A DNA stretch of 6,872 nucleotides from DATGFK01 sp040007395 (GCA_040007395.1 JBDTVG010000191.1:1-6872); one strand, 5' to 3'; positions 1 through 5,665 are shown, counted from the first letter of the stretch. A program made the numbers and translations. The notes: a model not told the origin generated them from the sequence alone.

Positions 1-707
1 TCGACCTGGAAGGTGTTCGACTGGCGAAAGCCGTTTAACCCGGTCAAGAAAATCAGCACGGGGTAGCTATGCTTATCGGTTGCCATAGGTATTGACGTAG
101 CGGAATCTGTAGCGACGTATTTGAAGTGATCCAAGGTGAACTCCGGTAGATGGAACAGCCGGGCCAATGCTGGCGCAACAGCGTCCGCATCCTGCATATA
201 GGGAGCACGCGGAGATGATGAGTCTCCCTTAGCTGGATACCAGACCTGCACCATCAGCTCACGACGCGCATTCAGATCAGCGCTGAAGATTTCGTGACGA
301 CTTGCATCTACCCAATGATAGGTCACAGTGCCGATCTGGTAGGGTCCACCTGGACGCGGAAAGTGGAATACGGGCAGAATCATCGGCAGAGCGATGGAGG
401 TCGCTAATCCGAGTACGCCCAGACCAACACACAGTCCAATGGCGAAGCGGGTAGTCAGTAGTTGTCCGATGAACCAGCCCCCCGGTGCGAAATTCTGTAG
501 GAGCCAGGCCAGAGAGAATGACCCTGCTAACGCATACGCTGGGATCATCTGCCAGCGTATGCCCTCAGCCAGCATCTGCACACCGGCTATTAGCACTGTG
601 GCTAGTACCAAATAACCCGTCCAACGAATTGTGCGAAGCTGCGGAATCGCTAAAATGCAAAATGTCAGTAGATTAACAAGGGACAATAGGATTTCGAGGG
701 GTCTCAT
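1..707 (-). CDS. PAF-acetylhydrolase-like (COG4188-type) alpha/beta hydrolase with membrane-spanning N-terminus, partial
   Basis: The frame is open from ATG 705-707 to the left edge (235 complete codons plus 2 nt), so the C-terminal half is outside the window. Residues about 4-22, 29-47, 52-71 and 88-113 are hydrophobic and look like four membrane helices. From residue 120 the protein reads like the start of the platelet-activating factor acetylhydrolase / dienelactone hydrolase fold: GPYQIGT (121-127), RRELMVQVWYPA (148-159), then YPVLIFLTGLNGFRQSN (215-231), the strand and oxyanion-hole region. The nucleophile-elbow GHSxG lies beyond the edge. Related proteins, as I recall them, have HG where this one has T222-G223. 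The likely role is hydrolysis of an ester-linked lipid or similar substrate at the membrane; the substrate is unknown. The ATG overlaps the TGA of the upstream frame (ATGA), suggesting translational coupling. An in-frame GTG twelve codons upstream is a possible alternative start. The family call is good; function is inferred. Confidence 0.82.
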   Translation of the reverse strand, partial: MRPLEILLSLVNLLTFCILAIPQLRTIRWTGYLVLATVLIAGVQMLAEGIRWQMIPAYALAGSFSLAWLLQNFAPGGWFIGQLLTTRFAIGLCVGLGVLGLATSIALPMILPVFHFPRPGGPYQIGTVTYHWVDASRHEIFSADLNARRELMVQVWYPAKGDSSSPRAPYMQDADAVAPALARLFHLPEFTLDHFKYVATDSATSIPMATDKHSYPVLIFLTGLNGFRQSNTFQV

Positions 708-865
708 CGCTTCGTCTTCTTGGTCGATGAACCTACCGACCACTTCACAAGTGGATCAACCCGATCAGGAAGAACGGCAGGATCTTCTTGAAATCGAGTT
801 TCTCCTATGTACTCTGCGTATTTTGAGTCTTCGATTTTTTCTCGTGACAAGTTATCCCAATCAGC
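704..865 (-). pseudogene. Detached C-terminal tail of a small membrane protein, frameshifted from the upstream frame
   Basis: This frame encodes about 53 hydrophilic residues, from DWDNLSREKIEDSKYAEYIG to SSTKKTKR, ending in TGA at 704-706, which overlaps the hydrolase ATG. Upstream, in the +1 frame, lies the transmembrane segment of the 861-1148 frame. Removing one G from the GGG run (CCC at 865-867 on the plus strand) would join the two as VSLLPQADWDNLSREK. Composition and codon flow look like real protein on both sides of that run. I read it as the soluble tail of a single-pass membrane protein whose N-terminus has been lost or replaced. It could instead start on its own at an in-frame TTG at 914-916, giving 70 residues, but the first 15 codons would then be a frame-shifted copy of the membrane segment, which is less natural. 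No family recognised. Confidence 0.4.
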
Positions 866-1148
866 CCTGCGGCAATAGCGATACACCAATAAAGACAATG
901 ACCAACACACCCACAATCAAGGCGACATTGTTCCGTGCGCGGATTTGCACATCGGCTTTGCGCCACCGTATTCGCCACAGCACCACCAGTAACACGATGT
1001 CAGTTGGAAATTGCAGGTAGTTGAATGACGTGCCAGTTCGCTCGTTGAAAGTTCGTCCACAGCTATGACATTTGAACACCCGATAGCCTAAGCTGGTTGT
1101 TTTCGTATACTGATAGGTGTTTTCGGACTGGCAATGCGGACAATTCAT
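861..1148 (-). pseudogene. Truncated IS6-family transposase N-terminus (zinc ribbon) joined in frame to a transmembrane segment
   Basis: Of the 95 codons, residues 1-61 match the start of the IS6-type transposase at 3598 in pattern: CPHC (C3, C6), GYR.F.CH.C (C27, C30), FNERTGT.FN, then PTDIVLLVVLWRIR. The four cysteines form a zinc ribbon used for DNA binding. After residue 61-63 the similarity stops, where the family should continue YKLSLRDL. The frame carries on into a basic stretch (KADVQIRARNN) and a strong hydrophobic segment (VALIVGVLVIVFIGVSLL), then stops at TGA 861-863. The DDE catalytic domain is absent, so it cannot transpose. A plausible ribosome site (AAAGG, 8 nt before ATG 1146-1148) remains. 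DNA identity to the second copy looks like roughly two thirds by eye, so these are different IS6 elements. The hydrophobic part is probably host sequence. Whether the chimera is made is unknown. Confidence 0.6.
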
Positions 1149-1226
1149 GCGGCGCGCCTTTTTCTCAGTGACGCTCCAGCATACCCGCTTGAGGTCCGTT
1201 TATCCACCCGTGTTCTGATTCCTGAC
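966..1226 (-). mobile_element. IS6-family element remnant (5' end of transposase plus terminal repeat)
   Basis: Coding similarity to an IS6-type transposase runs from ATG 1146-1148 down to about 966. The element's outer end is probably at 1212-1226, where GTTCTGATTCCTGAC is the exact reverse complement of the sequence at the far end of the other IS6-type element (2714-2728). Read inward, both ends continue with partly matching sequence (CGG, GGA, GGACC blocks). Roughly the last three quarters of the element, including the other end, is missing. The left boundary is set only by loss of protein similarity. Confidence 0.55.
1212..1226 (-). repeat. Putative IS6-type terminal inverted repeat, remnant copy
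   Basis: Read inward on the minus strand this is GTCAGGAATCAGAAC, identical over 15 of 15 bases to plus-strand 2714-2728. It lies 63 nt upstream of the remnant transposase start, a sensible distance for an IS6 end. Identity stops abruptly outside it (GGAAGC here, GGTAAT there), as expected at an element boundary. Confidence 0.55.
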
Positions 1227-1279
1227 GCTTCCAGCGGATATGCTTGCCCACACATGATAGAAAGGTGTAAGGTGAGTTA

Positions 1280-2536
1280 TTAGTTCGTCTCGCACACCAT
1301 ATTGCCCATACTATACGCCTTAAAGAGTTCCGTCTGTTCCTCTGGATTAGCCAGCGGAGCGCTGTACAGCCTGTAAACCGATGATTTATCTTGTTTCAAC
1401 ATACCCATCAGAAATACCGTGTCGCCGCACACCTTCACATCCATCCAGGTTGATTTCCCTTCCAGATCAATGGCTGCCTTGTGAATTACGGTATCACTTG
1501 CCAGATCGAAAACATGTAAATAGACTTCATTTTCATGCGGGGTGAATAAGTTATGGGCGGTAATGTACGCAAGCTGCTGTCCATCAGCGATCCAAGTCAG
1601 ACTGCGCACCCCATGCGTGTTAATTTCCTGCGGCCAGTCTATCGGCAGTTGCCGAATATGGCCTGTCTTTAGATCGAGGACGGTGATCGGTTCAGTACTT
1701 GACCGGGTGCAATACGATGCATAAGCAAATGCCAAGCGCGAACCATCCGGCGAAAGGGTCTCACGCCCGACCAAATTTGCCTCGCACGCGCAAACATCCT
1801 TTCCCCTGTTTACCCGATAGAACTCAGTCATGCTGGGCATCGCGAACACACCGCCTTTGCGCAAGTCGAATTTGCTCAAATCGAGCGCATAAAAGCCAAT
1901 CGGTACGCTCTGTGGATCATCCTGTTCATTGAAGCGTATTGATGTGAGAAATAGCAAACGCTTTTCCTCTGCATTCCACATATTAAGCATCGACGGGATT
2001 TCCGTCATGACATGCCCCGCCGTACATCCCGATCCTCTGACGCGCTTGTATTGGCTGTAGAGCGTTGTCCGTGCCCCGCTTTCGAGGTTGATGATGTTGA
2101 CCGACCAGCGATAATCAGGTATCGAGTGCTCGAAGGCTGACAGGACATATAGCAGGTAATGTGAAGCGCGATCAAAGCCGAGAAACGTAATTTTCTCCTC
2201 ATCGTTTTCGCTGGCAATAACAGTCCCTTTAACCGTGCCCACCCGCTTGTACACCAATCTGGGTCCTTGAGCGATATTTTCGAGGAGTATCACCCACTGT
2301 CTATCCAGGGATAGTTGCGAAGACCAGGTAAGCGACGGTGGTGGCAATTTGATGCGGGTGATCACGCCGGGTTGCCTTGGCGACAACACGACTTGTAGCA
2401 ACGGGCTGTCATGAAATAATTGTATATCAACCGAAACGTTCGGTGTCTGGCTCTGAGCCTGCGCAAAGTATGCCGGACTGATGAATACGGATAAGCTAGT
2501 CAGGAAAATGACCATACGGCTGAATAGGGGGGGCAT
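1280..2536 (-). CDS. Secreted TolB/WD40-like beta-propeller protein, function unknown
   Basis: The protein has 418 residues, starting at ATG 2534-2536 and ending in tandem TAA stops. A clear Sec signal peptide covers residues 1-27 (arginine at 7, hydrophobic core 9-24, AQA/QS cleavage at 27), so the mature protein is exported. The body consists of beta-rich repeats of the kind seen in TolB/PD40-type propellers: SLDRQWVILLEN (76-87), NAEEKRLLFLTS (188-199), LSPDGSRLAFAY (261-272) and WIADGQQLAYIT (315-326), interspersed with LDLKTG/FDLASD turns (287-292, 344-349). Six cysteines (171, 248, 250, 276, 370, 415) could form disulfides outside the cell. No catalytic motif or lipobox is visible. Such domains usually mediate protein or ligand binding. 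The site AAGAGGT at 2544-2550, 7 nt from the ATG, supports this start. The gene stands alone between two IS6-type ends, with no evident partner. Propeller fold likely; specific role not assignable. Confidence 0.8.
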   Translation of the reverse strand: MPPLFSRMVIFLTSLSVFISPAYFAQAQSQTPNVSVDIQLFHDSPLLQVVLSPRQPGVITRIKLPPPSLTWSSQLSLDRQWVILLENIAQGPRLVYKRVGTVKGTVIASENDEEKITFLGFDRASHYLLYVLSAFEHSIPDYRWSVNIINLESGARTTLYSQYKRVRGSGCTAGHVMTEIPSMLNMWNAEEKRLLFLTSIRFNEQDDPQSVPIGFYALDLSKFDLRKGGVFAMPSMTEFYRVNRGKDVCACEANLVGRETLSPDGSRLAFAYASYCTRSSTEPITVLDLKTGHIRQLPIDWPQEINTHGVRSLTWIADGQQLAYITAHNLFTPHENEVYLHVFDLASDTVIHKAAIDLEGKSTWMDVKVCGDTVFLMGMLKQDKSSVYRLYSAPLANPEEQTELFKAYSMGNMVCETN

Positions 2537-2543
2537 CAGAATA

Positions 2544-2550
2544 ACCTCTT
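2544..2550 (-). promoter_or_regulatory. Ribosome binding site of the propeller gene
   Basis: On the minus strand AAGAGGT lies 7 nt upstream of ATG 2534-2536. It favours that ATG over the internal ATG at codon 8, which would also shorten the n-region of the signal peptide and lose its arginine. Confidence 0.55.
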
Positions 2551-2573
2551 CTCAACTGTCCGTAGTCAGCCCC

Positions 2574-2579
2574 ATTGTA
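2574..2579 (-). promoter_or_regulatory. Possible -10 element of the propeller gene promoter
   Basis: TACAAT on the minus strand, 37 nt upstream of the start codon, differs from TATAAT at one base. The only -35 candidate, TTCATC 18 nt further upstream, is poor. The rest of the 2537-2713 intergenic stretch shows no gene and no convincing terminator. Confidence 0.25.
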
Positions 2580-2713
2580 GCGAGCGGAAGGGTCGGGGAT
2601 GAAGGGTGACTTCCAAACGACTTCTTAGAATTCTAGCACTGCTAACATTGTTTGATGCATTCAGCCAACCGGGAAACTCGGTGACAATGCGTTCCGGCGA
2701 TGTGTGAGGTAAT

Positions 2714-2728
2714 GTCAGGAATCAGAAC
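2714..2728 (+). repeat. Putative IS6-type terminal inverted repeat, left end of the frameshifted element
   Basis: GTCAGGAATCAGAAC read inward on the plus strand, the exact reverse complement of 1212-1226. Downstream similarity to the other end fades gradually over about 20 nt, whereas outside the repeat it stops at once. Confidence 0.55.
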
Positions 2729-2781
2729 GCGGTCAGGAAGATAGGGACCCTAATACGGTTTGGATCCTTTACTGTCCATGA

Positions 2782-3598
2782 TCAGGCGGTTTGCCAAGCA
2801 ACCGATAAGGCGGCCCATCGTTGGCAGAAGATTTGACGTTGTTGAGATAAGGGCGGGGATGGGTTGGTAGCGGTGGAACGGGCACGAAAGTAGTGGCGAA
2901 CTTCATCGAAGGCCGGGCAAAAGCGAGCAGCACTCGCCAAGCTCCCAAAGCCACGCATCGGATAATAGCGCTGCTTAATCCCGCGATGGTCTTGCTCAAT
3001 GCGATTGTTCAGATACTGGTTGGTACGATGCCGCACTTTGCGTCCCAGAATACGGCGGATAGCACGCGGATAAGCAGCGTGCTTATCGGTCGTCACACGC
3101 TCCGGCTTATGCCCGACTGTAGCGACAGCTTCCTTGAAAAATGCTGTGGCCGCCGCTAAGTCACGGGTCACGCTCAGCATCGTATCGACCAAGTTGCCGT
3201 CGCGGTCGATAGCGCGGTACAGGTAATGCCATTGACCCTGGACTTTAAGGTAAGTCTCATCGACGTACCAGGATTTTCCCGCCTGCCCGCGCCGCTTGGA
3301 ACGCAACTGTTCCGCCAGCAAGGGCGCGAAGCGAGCTTCCCAATCGCGTACCGTTTCGTGGGTGAAGGCATAGCCTCGCACCACAAACATCTCCACCAAG
3401 TCGCGCAAACTTATAACGGATCCGCCACAATACGACCAGCATCACGATGTCCGTCGGACAGTGCAGGTTATTGAAAGCCGTCCCTGTTCGCTCATTGAAC
3501 ATTGCTTGGCAGCCATGGCATCGGAAAATGCGATAGCCCAAATTTGTCTTTTTTCGGTACTCGCGGGTATTAGCGGATTGGCAGTGCGGACAGGTCAT
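2782..3598 (-). pseudogene. IS6-family DDE transposase, disrupted by a frameshift
   Basis: Two adjacent frames together encode one IS6-type transposase. The first, from ATG 3596-3598, gives the zinc ribbon (C3, C6, C27, C30) and runs to RIRYK (codon 63, 3410-3412). The second resumes at TTG 3406-3408 with LRDLVEMFVVRGYAFTHETV and continues to TGA 2782-2784. Base 3409 is left over between them. Family members, as I recall them, read YKLSLRDL here, so L-S (6 nt) is missing with 1 nt left over, a net 5-nt deletion. The second frame holds the catalytic triad: D in YVDETY (3259-3261), D in TTDKHAAYP (3085-3087) and E in RIEQDHRGIK (2995-2997), with the usual lysine seven residues later. Without repair the first frame ends after 113 residues with a meaningless tail, so the enzyme should be inactive. 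IS6 enzymes move DNA by replicative cointegrate formation. Confidence 0.88.
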
Positions 3599-3648
3599 CG
3601 ACTTCAGTTTTCTTCAGATTGGCGGGTGAGCATAACTGATGGGCCACC

Positions 3649-3665
3649 CGTAGGGTGCGGCAAAT
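3649..3665 (+). repeat. Left terminal inverted repeat of the rve-type IS
   Basis: CGTAGGGTGCGGCAAAT, inverted at 4899-4915 with one mismatch. It lies 22 nt beyond the transposase stop codon. Confidence 0.75.
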
Positions 3666-3687
3666 CCATGCGCGGCTGTAACAGACG

Positions 3688-4788
3688 CTAAGCGGCCTCC
3701 CGGTAGTAGTCGTGAAGAAGGCCGTTGAGGACATCGCGACGGCGGATCACGCCTTCAGGTAAACACGGCGTGTACGGCACAGGGGTTTGTTGGTGAAGAC
3801 CTTGATGCGGTCGGGCCTGATTGTAATAGGAAATGTACTCCTCGAGCGTGCGTCGCAGATCGCGTTCGCCGAAAAAGAGGCGATGATCCAGGCACTCCTC
3901 GCGGACGGTGCGCACAAAGCGCTCAGCAAAGGCGTTGGCGTTGGGAGCTTGCAGCGGCGTAAGCACCACGGCGACGCCTTCGGACCCGAAAACGGTATCG
4001 AAAGCAGGGGAGAATTTGGTATCGCGGTCATGGATGAGGAAACGTCTAGAGGACGGATTATCCTGCAACTGCCAGGCGAATTGCCGGGCCTGTTGGGTGA
4101 CCCAGGCCGAGGTGGGCTGCCTCGTACAGCCAGCCAGATAGATCTGACGGCTATTCAGTTCGATAAAGAACAGGACATAGACCGTCTGAAGCCACAGCGT
4201 TTCCACCGTGAAGAAATCCTTGGACAGTAAGGCAGCTTTATGGCTGGCCAGAAAGGTTCGCCAGTTACTGCTGTTGCGTGTGCGCTCAGGAGCAGGTTGG
4301 ATGCCGTGCCGCTTGAGCACATCGCGCACCGTCGAGCGCCCCACACGATAGCCCAACTTGAGCAGTTCGCCCACGACTTTTTTGTAGCCGAACCGCGGGT
4401 TTTCACGGGCGAGCTGGACAATCAGCGCTTCGAGTTCAGCCTCCAATGGCGCATTGCCGCGCGGCTTGGCTGGATGAGCATAAGTCCATTTCCGCCGGCC
4501 TAGCTCCCGATGCCACTTCAAAACCGTTTCTGGTTGGAAGCGTCGCATGACCTGATGCAGATGTTCCCGTCCGCCCGTCGTCACGTCTTTGAGCTGACTC
4601 GTCAACACCGCCAAGCTGAGCTTCTCCCACCGTGATAAACGGGGCGGGCGGCTCTGCTTCCGTTCGACGATGTATAGTTGCTGGCGCAGCAACAGGATTT
4701 CGAGGTCTTTTTCTCGTGCCGACTGGCTTCGGAGGGCAAACACCTCGAGAACTAGGGTGAAGACTTGAGCCACCACAAACCATCCCAT
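3688..4788 (-). CDS. rve/integrase-core DDE transposase of the IS at 3649-4915
   Basis: The protein has 366 residues from ATG 4786-4788, preceded by GGAGG with a 4-nt gap. An in-frame GTG seven codons upstream (4807-4809) is a weaker start, since its codons overlap the ribosome site. Residues about 8-55 are hydrophobic then helical (LRQQLYIVERK), as in related transposases. Residues about 80-165 form the helix-turn-helix region, with WHRELGRRKWTY and the RFGYKKVVGELLKLGYRVG segment. The retroviral-integrase-like core follows, with catalytic residues D191 (KDFFTVET), D254 (IHDRDTKF) and E289 (ANAFAERF), spaced D-34-E. The C-terminus RDVLNGLLHDYYREAA is conserved in the second copy. No frameshift or stop is seen, so this is the only transposase in the window likely to be active. 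Its start lies 21 nt after the stop of the hybrid toxin frame, so a transcript from the toxin-antitoxin promoter could reach it. Confidence 0.88.
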   Translation of the reverse strand: MGWFVVAQVFTLVLEVFALRSQSAREKDLEILLLRQQLYIVERKQSRPPRLSRWEKLSLAVLTSQLKDVTTGGREHLHQVMRRFQPETVLKWHRELGRRKWTYAHPAKPRGNAPLEAELEALIVQLARENPRFGYKKVVGELLKLGYRVGRSTVRDVLKRHGIQPAPERTRNSSNWRTFLASHKAALLSKDFFTVETLWLQTVYVLFFIELNSRQIYLAGCTRQPTSAWVTQQARQFAWQLQDNPSSRRFLIHDRDTKFSPAFDTVFGSEGVAVVLTPLQAPNANAFAERFVRTVREECLDHRLFFGERDLRRTLEEYISYYNQARPHQGLHQQTPVPYTPCLPEGVIRRRDVLNGLLHDYYREAA

Positions 4789-4792
4789 ACCG

Positions 4793-4797
4793 CCTCC
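4793..4797 (-). promoter_or_regulatory. Ribosome binding site deciding the transposase start
   Basis: GGAGG on the minus strand, 4 nt before ATG 4786-4788. The spacing is short but the motif is perfect. It lies between the GTG at 4807-4809 and the ATG, so it supports initiation at the ATG. Confidence 0.5.
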
Positions 4798-4809
4798 GCC
4801 GCTCTGCAC

Positions 4810-5244
4810 TTAACCATGTTCCTTATTGTAGCGGTTCAGGCGTGGCTGGGCGATGGCTTTGGAGACGCCGTTCCTATCGCTTTTTCGAGCGTGGACGTAT
4901 TTGGCGCACCCTACGCGGTTCACCCGCACAAGTTGTCCAGTCATATCAGGTTGAGCTGCCAGCTCGGCATCGATCCGCGCCGCCAATGCTGCTGAGTCTG
5001 CATCCGTCGTGCAAACCACGATCCCGGCATGGGCGGAATTTTTGATGTGCAAGCCGATGAAGTGTTTACGATTGAGCGTGACCAGTACTCGGCTCTGTTC
5101 AGTTGCAAAAGCCAACACATCCGCGTCGGGAATCGCTTGGTTGGCCTTGCCACTTTCAAAAGACGTGACTACATCATGCTGTAATGTGCGTAGAGCTACC
5201 ACTACCGCCAGTGGAAAGTTCTCGTTGGTGTACAGCTTTGCCAT
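4810..5244 (-). CDS. DUF5615 PIN-like toxin (COG4634), 3' end replaced by inserted IS
   Basis: Residues 1-110 are a DUF5615/Mut7-C-like predicted RNase: MAKLYTNENFPLAVVVALRT at the start with acidic E8 after the first strand, NQAIPDADVLAFA (D40, D42), VLVTLNRKHFIGLH (53-66), HAGIVVCTTDAD and GQLVRVNR (103-110). Relatives end within a few residues of this point. Here the terminal repeat of the IS begins immediately (4915), so the frame reads on for 34 IS-encoded residues rich in K, R and H and stops at TAA 4810-4812. The ATG at 5242-5244 is 2 nt after the stop of the antitoxin gene, typical of translational coupling; the alternative TTG at 5248-5250 overlaps that stop. The predicted role is an RNA-cleaving toxin neutralised by the upstream DUF433 protein. 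Whether the tailed form folds and works is unknown. Family confidence is high; toxicity is inferred from the family. Confidence 0.85.
   Translation of the reverse strand: MAKLYTNENFPLAVVVALRTLQHDVVTSFESGKANQAIPDADVLAFATEQSRVLVTLNRKHFIGLHIKNSAHAGIVVCTTDADSAALAARIDAELAAQPDMTGQLVRVNRVGCAKYVHARKSDRNGVSKAIAQPRLNRYNKEHG
4899..4915 (-). repeat. Right terminal inverted repeat of the rve-type IS, inside the toxin reading frame
   Basis: Read inward on the minus strand it is CGTAGGGTGCGCCAAAT, one mismatch from the left end. It directly follows the codons for V-N-R, the usual end of DUF5615 proteins, and is itself translated as V-G-C-A-K. Confidence 0.75.
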
Positions 5245-5246
5245 GC

Positions 5247-5588
5247 TCAAGCATTCTCGTTTTCTGTGATTTGTTGCTCGATCTCATCGTGATGGGAGCG
5301 GTAGTAGGCCCATGCATTGGCGACGTCTTCTGCCCGTAAGGTCGGATAGTTTGCCAGTAGCGCCGAGTCGCTGAACCCAAGCCGGCGCGATTGCACTAGT
5401 ACCCAGACTGGGATGCGGGTACGCACAATGCACGGCTCGCCCCCGTTTACGCCGGCATTGCTATCAATGCCGGGAAAGGAGTCACCCAGATCGCGGGCGA
5501 TGGTTTGCAGCAATTGCGCTTTTTCGCCCCTAGTCAGGCTCGCTAACGCTGTTTCCATTTCCTGTAAAGTATTCACGTCATCCCTCAT
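5247..5588 (-). CDS. DUF433 antitoxin (COG2442), partner of the DUF5615 toxin
   Basis: The protein has 113 residues from ATG 5586-5588 to TGA 5247-5249. Residues about 10-40 are a helical N-terminal region (METALASLTRGEKAQLLQTI, then DLGDSFPGID). Residues about 47-100 are the DUF433 core, a helix-turn-helix-like domain: NGGEPCIVRTRIPVWVLVQS, RRLGFSDSALLANYPTLRAE, then DVANAWAYYRSH. The acidic tail (DEIEQQITENENA) probably contacts the toxin. The family is predicted to bind its own promoter DNA and neutralise the adjacent PIN-like toxin, here encoded 2 nt downstream. The frame stays open upstream to 5780, but those 64 codons show no domain and are unusual in composition, so the shorter start, matching family length, is preferred. 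GTG 5574-5576 and ATG 5556-5558 are alternative starts. The ribosome site is weak. A palindrome upstream (5642-5665) may be its operator. Confidence 0.85.
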   Translation of the reverse strand: MRDDVNTLQEMETALASLTRGEKAQLLQTIARDLGDSFPGIDSNAGVNGGEPCIVRTRIPVWVLVQSRRLGFSDSALLANYPTLRAEDVANAWAYYRSHHDEIEQQITENENA

Positions 5589-5605
5589 GGTTACCAACTG
5601 AGTGA

Positions 5606-5611
5606 ATTGTA
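5606..5611 (-). promoter_or_regulatory. Possible -10 element of the toxin-antitoxin operon
   Basis: TACAAT on the minus strand, 17 nt upstream of ATG 5586-5588, would give a very short leader. The -35 position (GTGTTC) is poor. Only a suggestion. Confidence 0.22.
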
Positions 5612-5641
5612 GCCTTAAATGGCCCTCAGAACACTTTATTA

Positions 5642-5665
5642 CAGTGCGATCCCGGGACTGTGCTG
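5642..5665. promoter_or_regulatory. Imperfect 24-bp palindrome upstream of the antitoxin, possible operator
   Basis: The half-sites CAGTGCGATCCC and GGGACTGTGCTG are centred on CCC/GGG. The inner TCCCGGGA is perfectly palindromic and the outer CAG/CTG arms also match; the bases between are mostly mismatched. It lies about 54 nt upstream of the DUF433 start, upstream of the candidate -10, where an autoregulating antitoxin could bind. Nothing else in 5589-5846 looks like a gene, apart from the weak 5804-5851 plus-strand frame. Confidence 0.3.

Larger units (their letters stand above)
2714..3648 (-). mobile_element. IS6-family insertion sequence with inactivated transposase
   Basis: The element contains a full-length but frameshifted IS6-type transposase (2782-3598). 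Its left end is placed at GTCAGGAATCAGAAC (2714-2728), 53 nt beyond the transposase stop, because the same sequence inverted occurs at 1212-1226. No matching copy is found to the right of 3598. The right end abuts the next IS at about 3649, only 50 nt before the start codon, and is probably damaged or lost. A CGGGTGG motif (3644-3650, minus strand) also occurs next to the 1212-1226 end, but it may instead belong to the neighbouring IS. No 8-bp target duplication can be shown. Confidence 0.6.
3649..4915 (-). mobile_element. Insertion sequence with single rve-type transposase (IS3/IS481-like), apparently intact
   Basis: The 1267-bp element carries one transposase gene. Its ends are inverted repeats: CGTAGGGTGCGGCAAAT at 3649-3665 and, reverse complemented, CGTAGGGTGCGCCAAAT at 4899-4915 (16 of 17 identical). 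The second copy in the window starts in the same way (CGTAGTATGCG at 5847), which confirms the left end. The exact boundary could shift by a few bases: a CG dinucleotide lies outside TAGGG on both sides and could be either repeat or a 2-bp target duplication. On the right the element interrupts the end of the DUF5615 toxin gene; on the left it abuts the IS6-type element. Family assignment beyond the integrase-core type is uncertain. Confidence 0.75.

Noticed and set aside
631..1020. 129-codon plus-strand open frame
   Set aside because: It crosses three unrelated minus-strand segments (hydrolase start, membrane-protein tail, IS6 remnant), so it cannot be a coherent gene.
2668..2682. ACCGGG-AAA-CTCGGT hairpin as a terminator
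   Set aside because: The stem is only six pairs with one mismatch and no T-run follows on either strand, so it does not qualify as an intrinsic terminator.
3257..3598. Programmed ribosomal frameshifting to make the IS6 transposase
   Set aside because: IS6 transposases are made from a single frame. The junction has no slippery heptamer, and two conserved codons are missing, which points to a deletion.
3787..4230. 147-codon plus-strand open frame
   Set aside because: It is antisense to the catalytic core of the rve-type transposase; its sequence has no recognisable domain and is explained by codon bias of the opposite strand.
4789..4809. GTG start seven codons upstream for the rve transposase
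   Set aside because: The codons S-G-G-G-G are simply the translated ribosome-binding site of the better ATG at 4786-4788.
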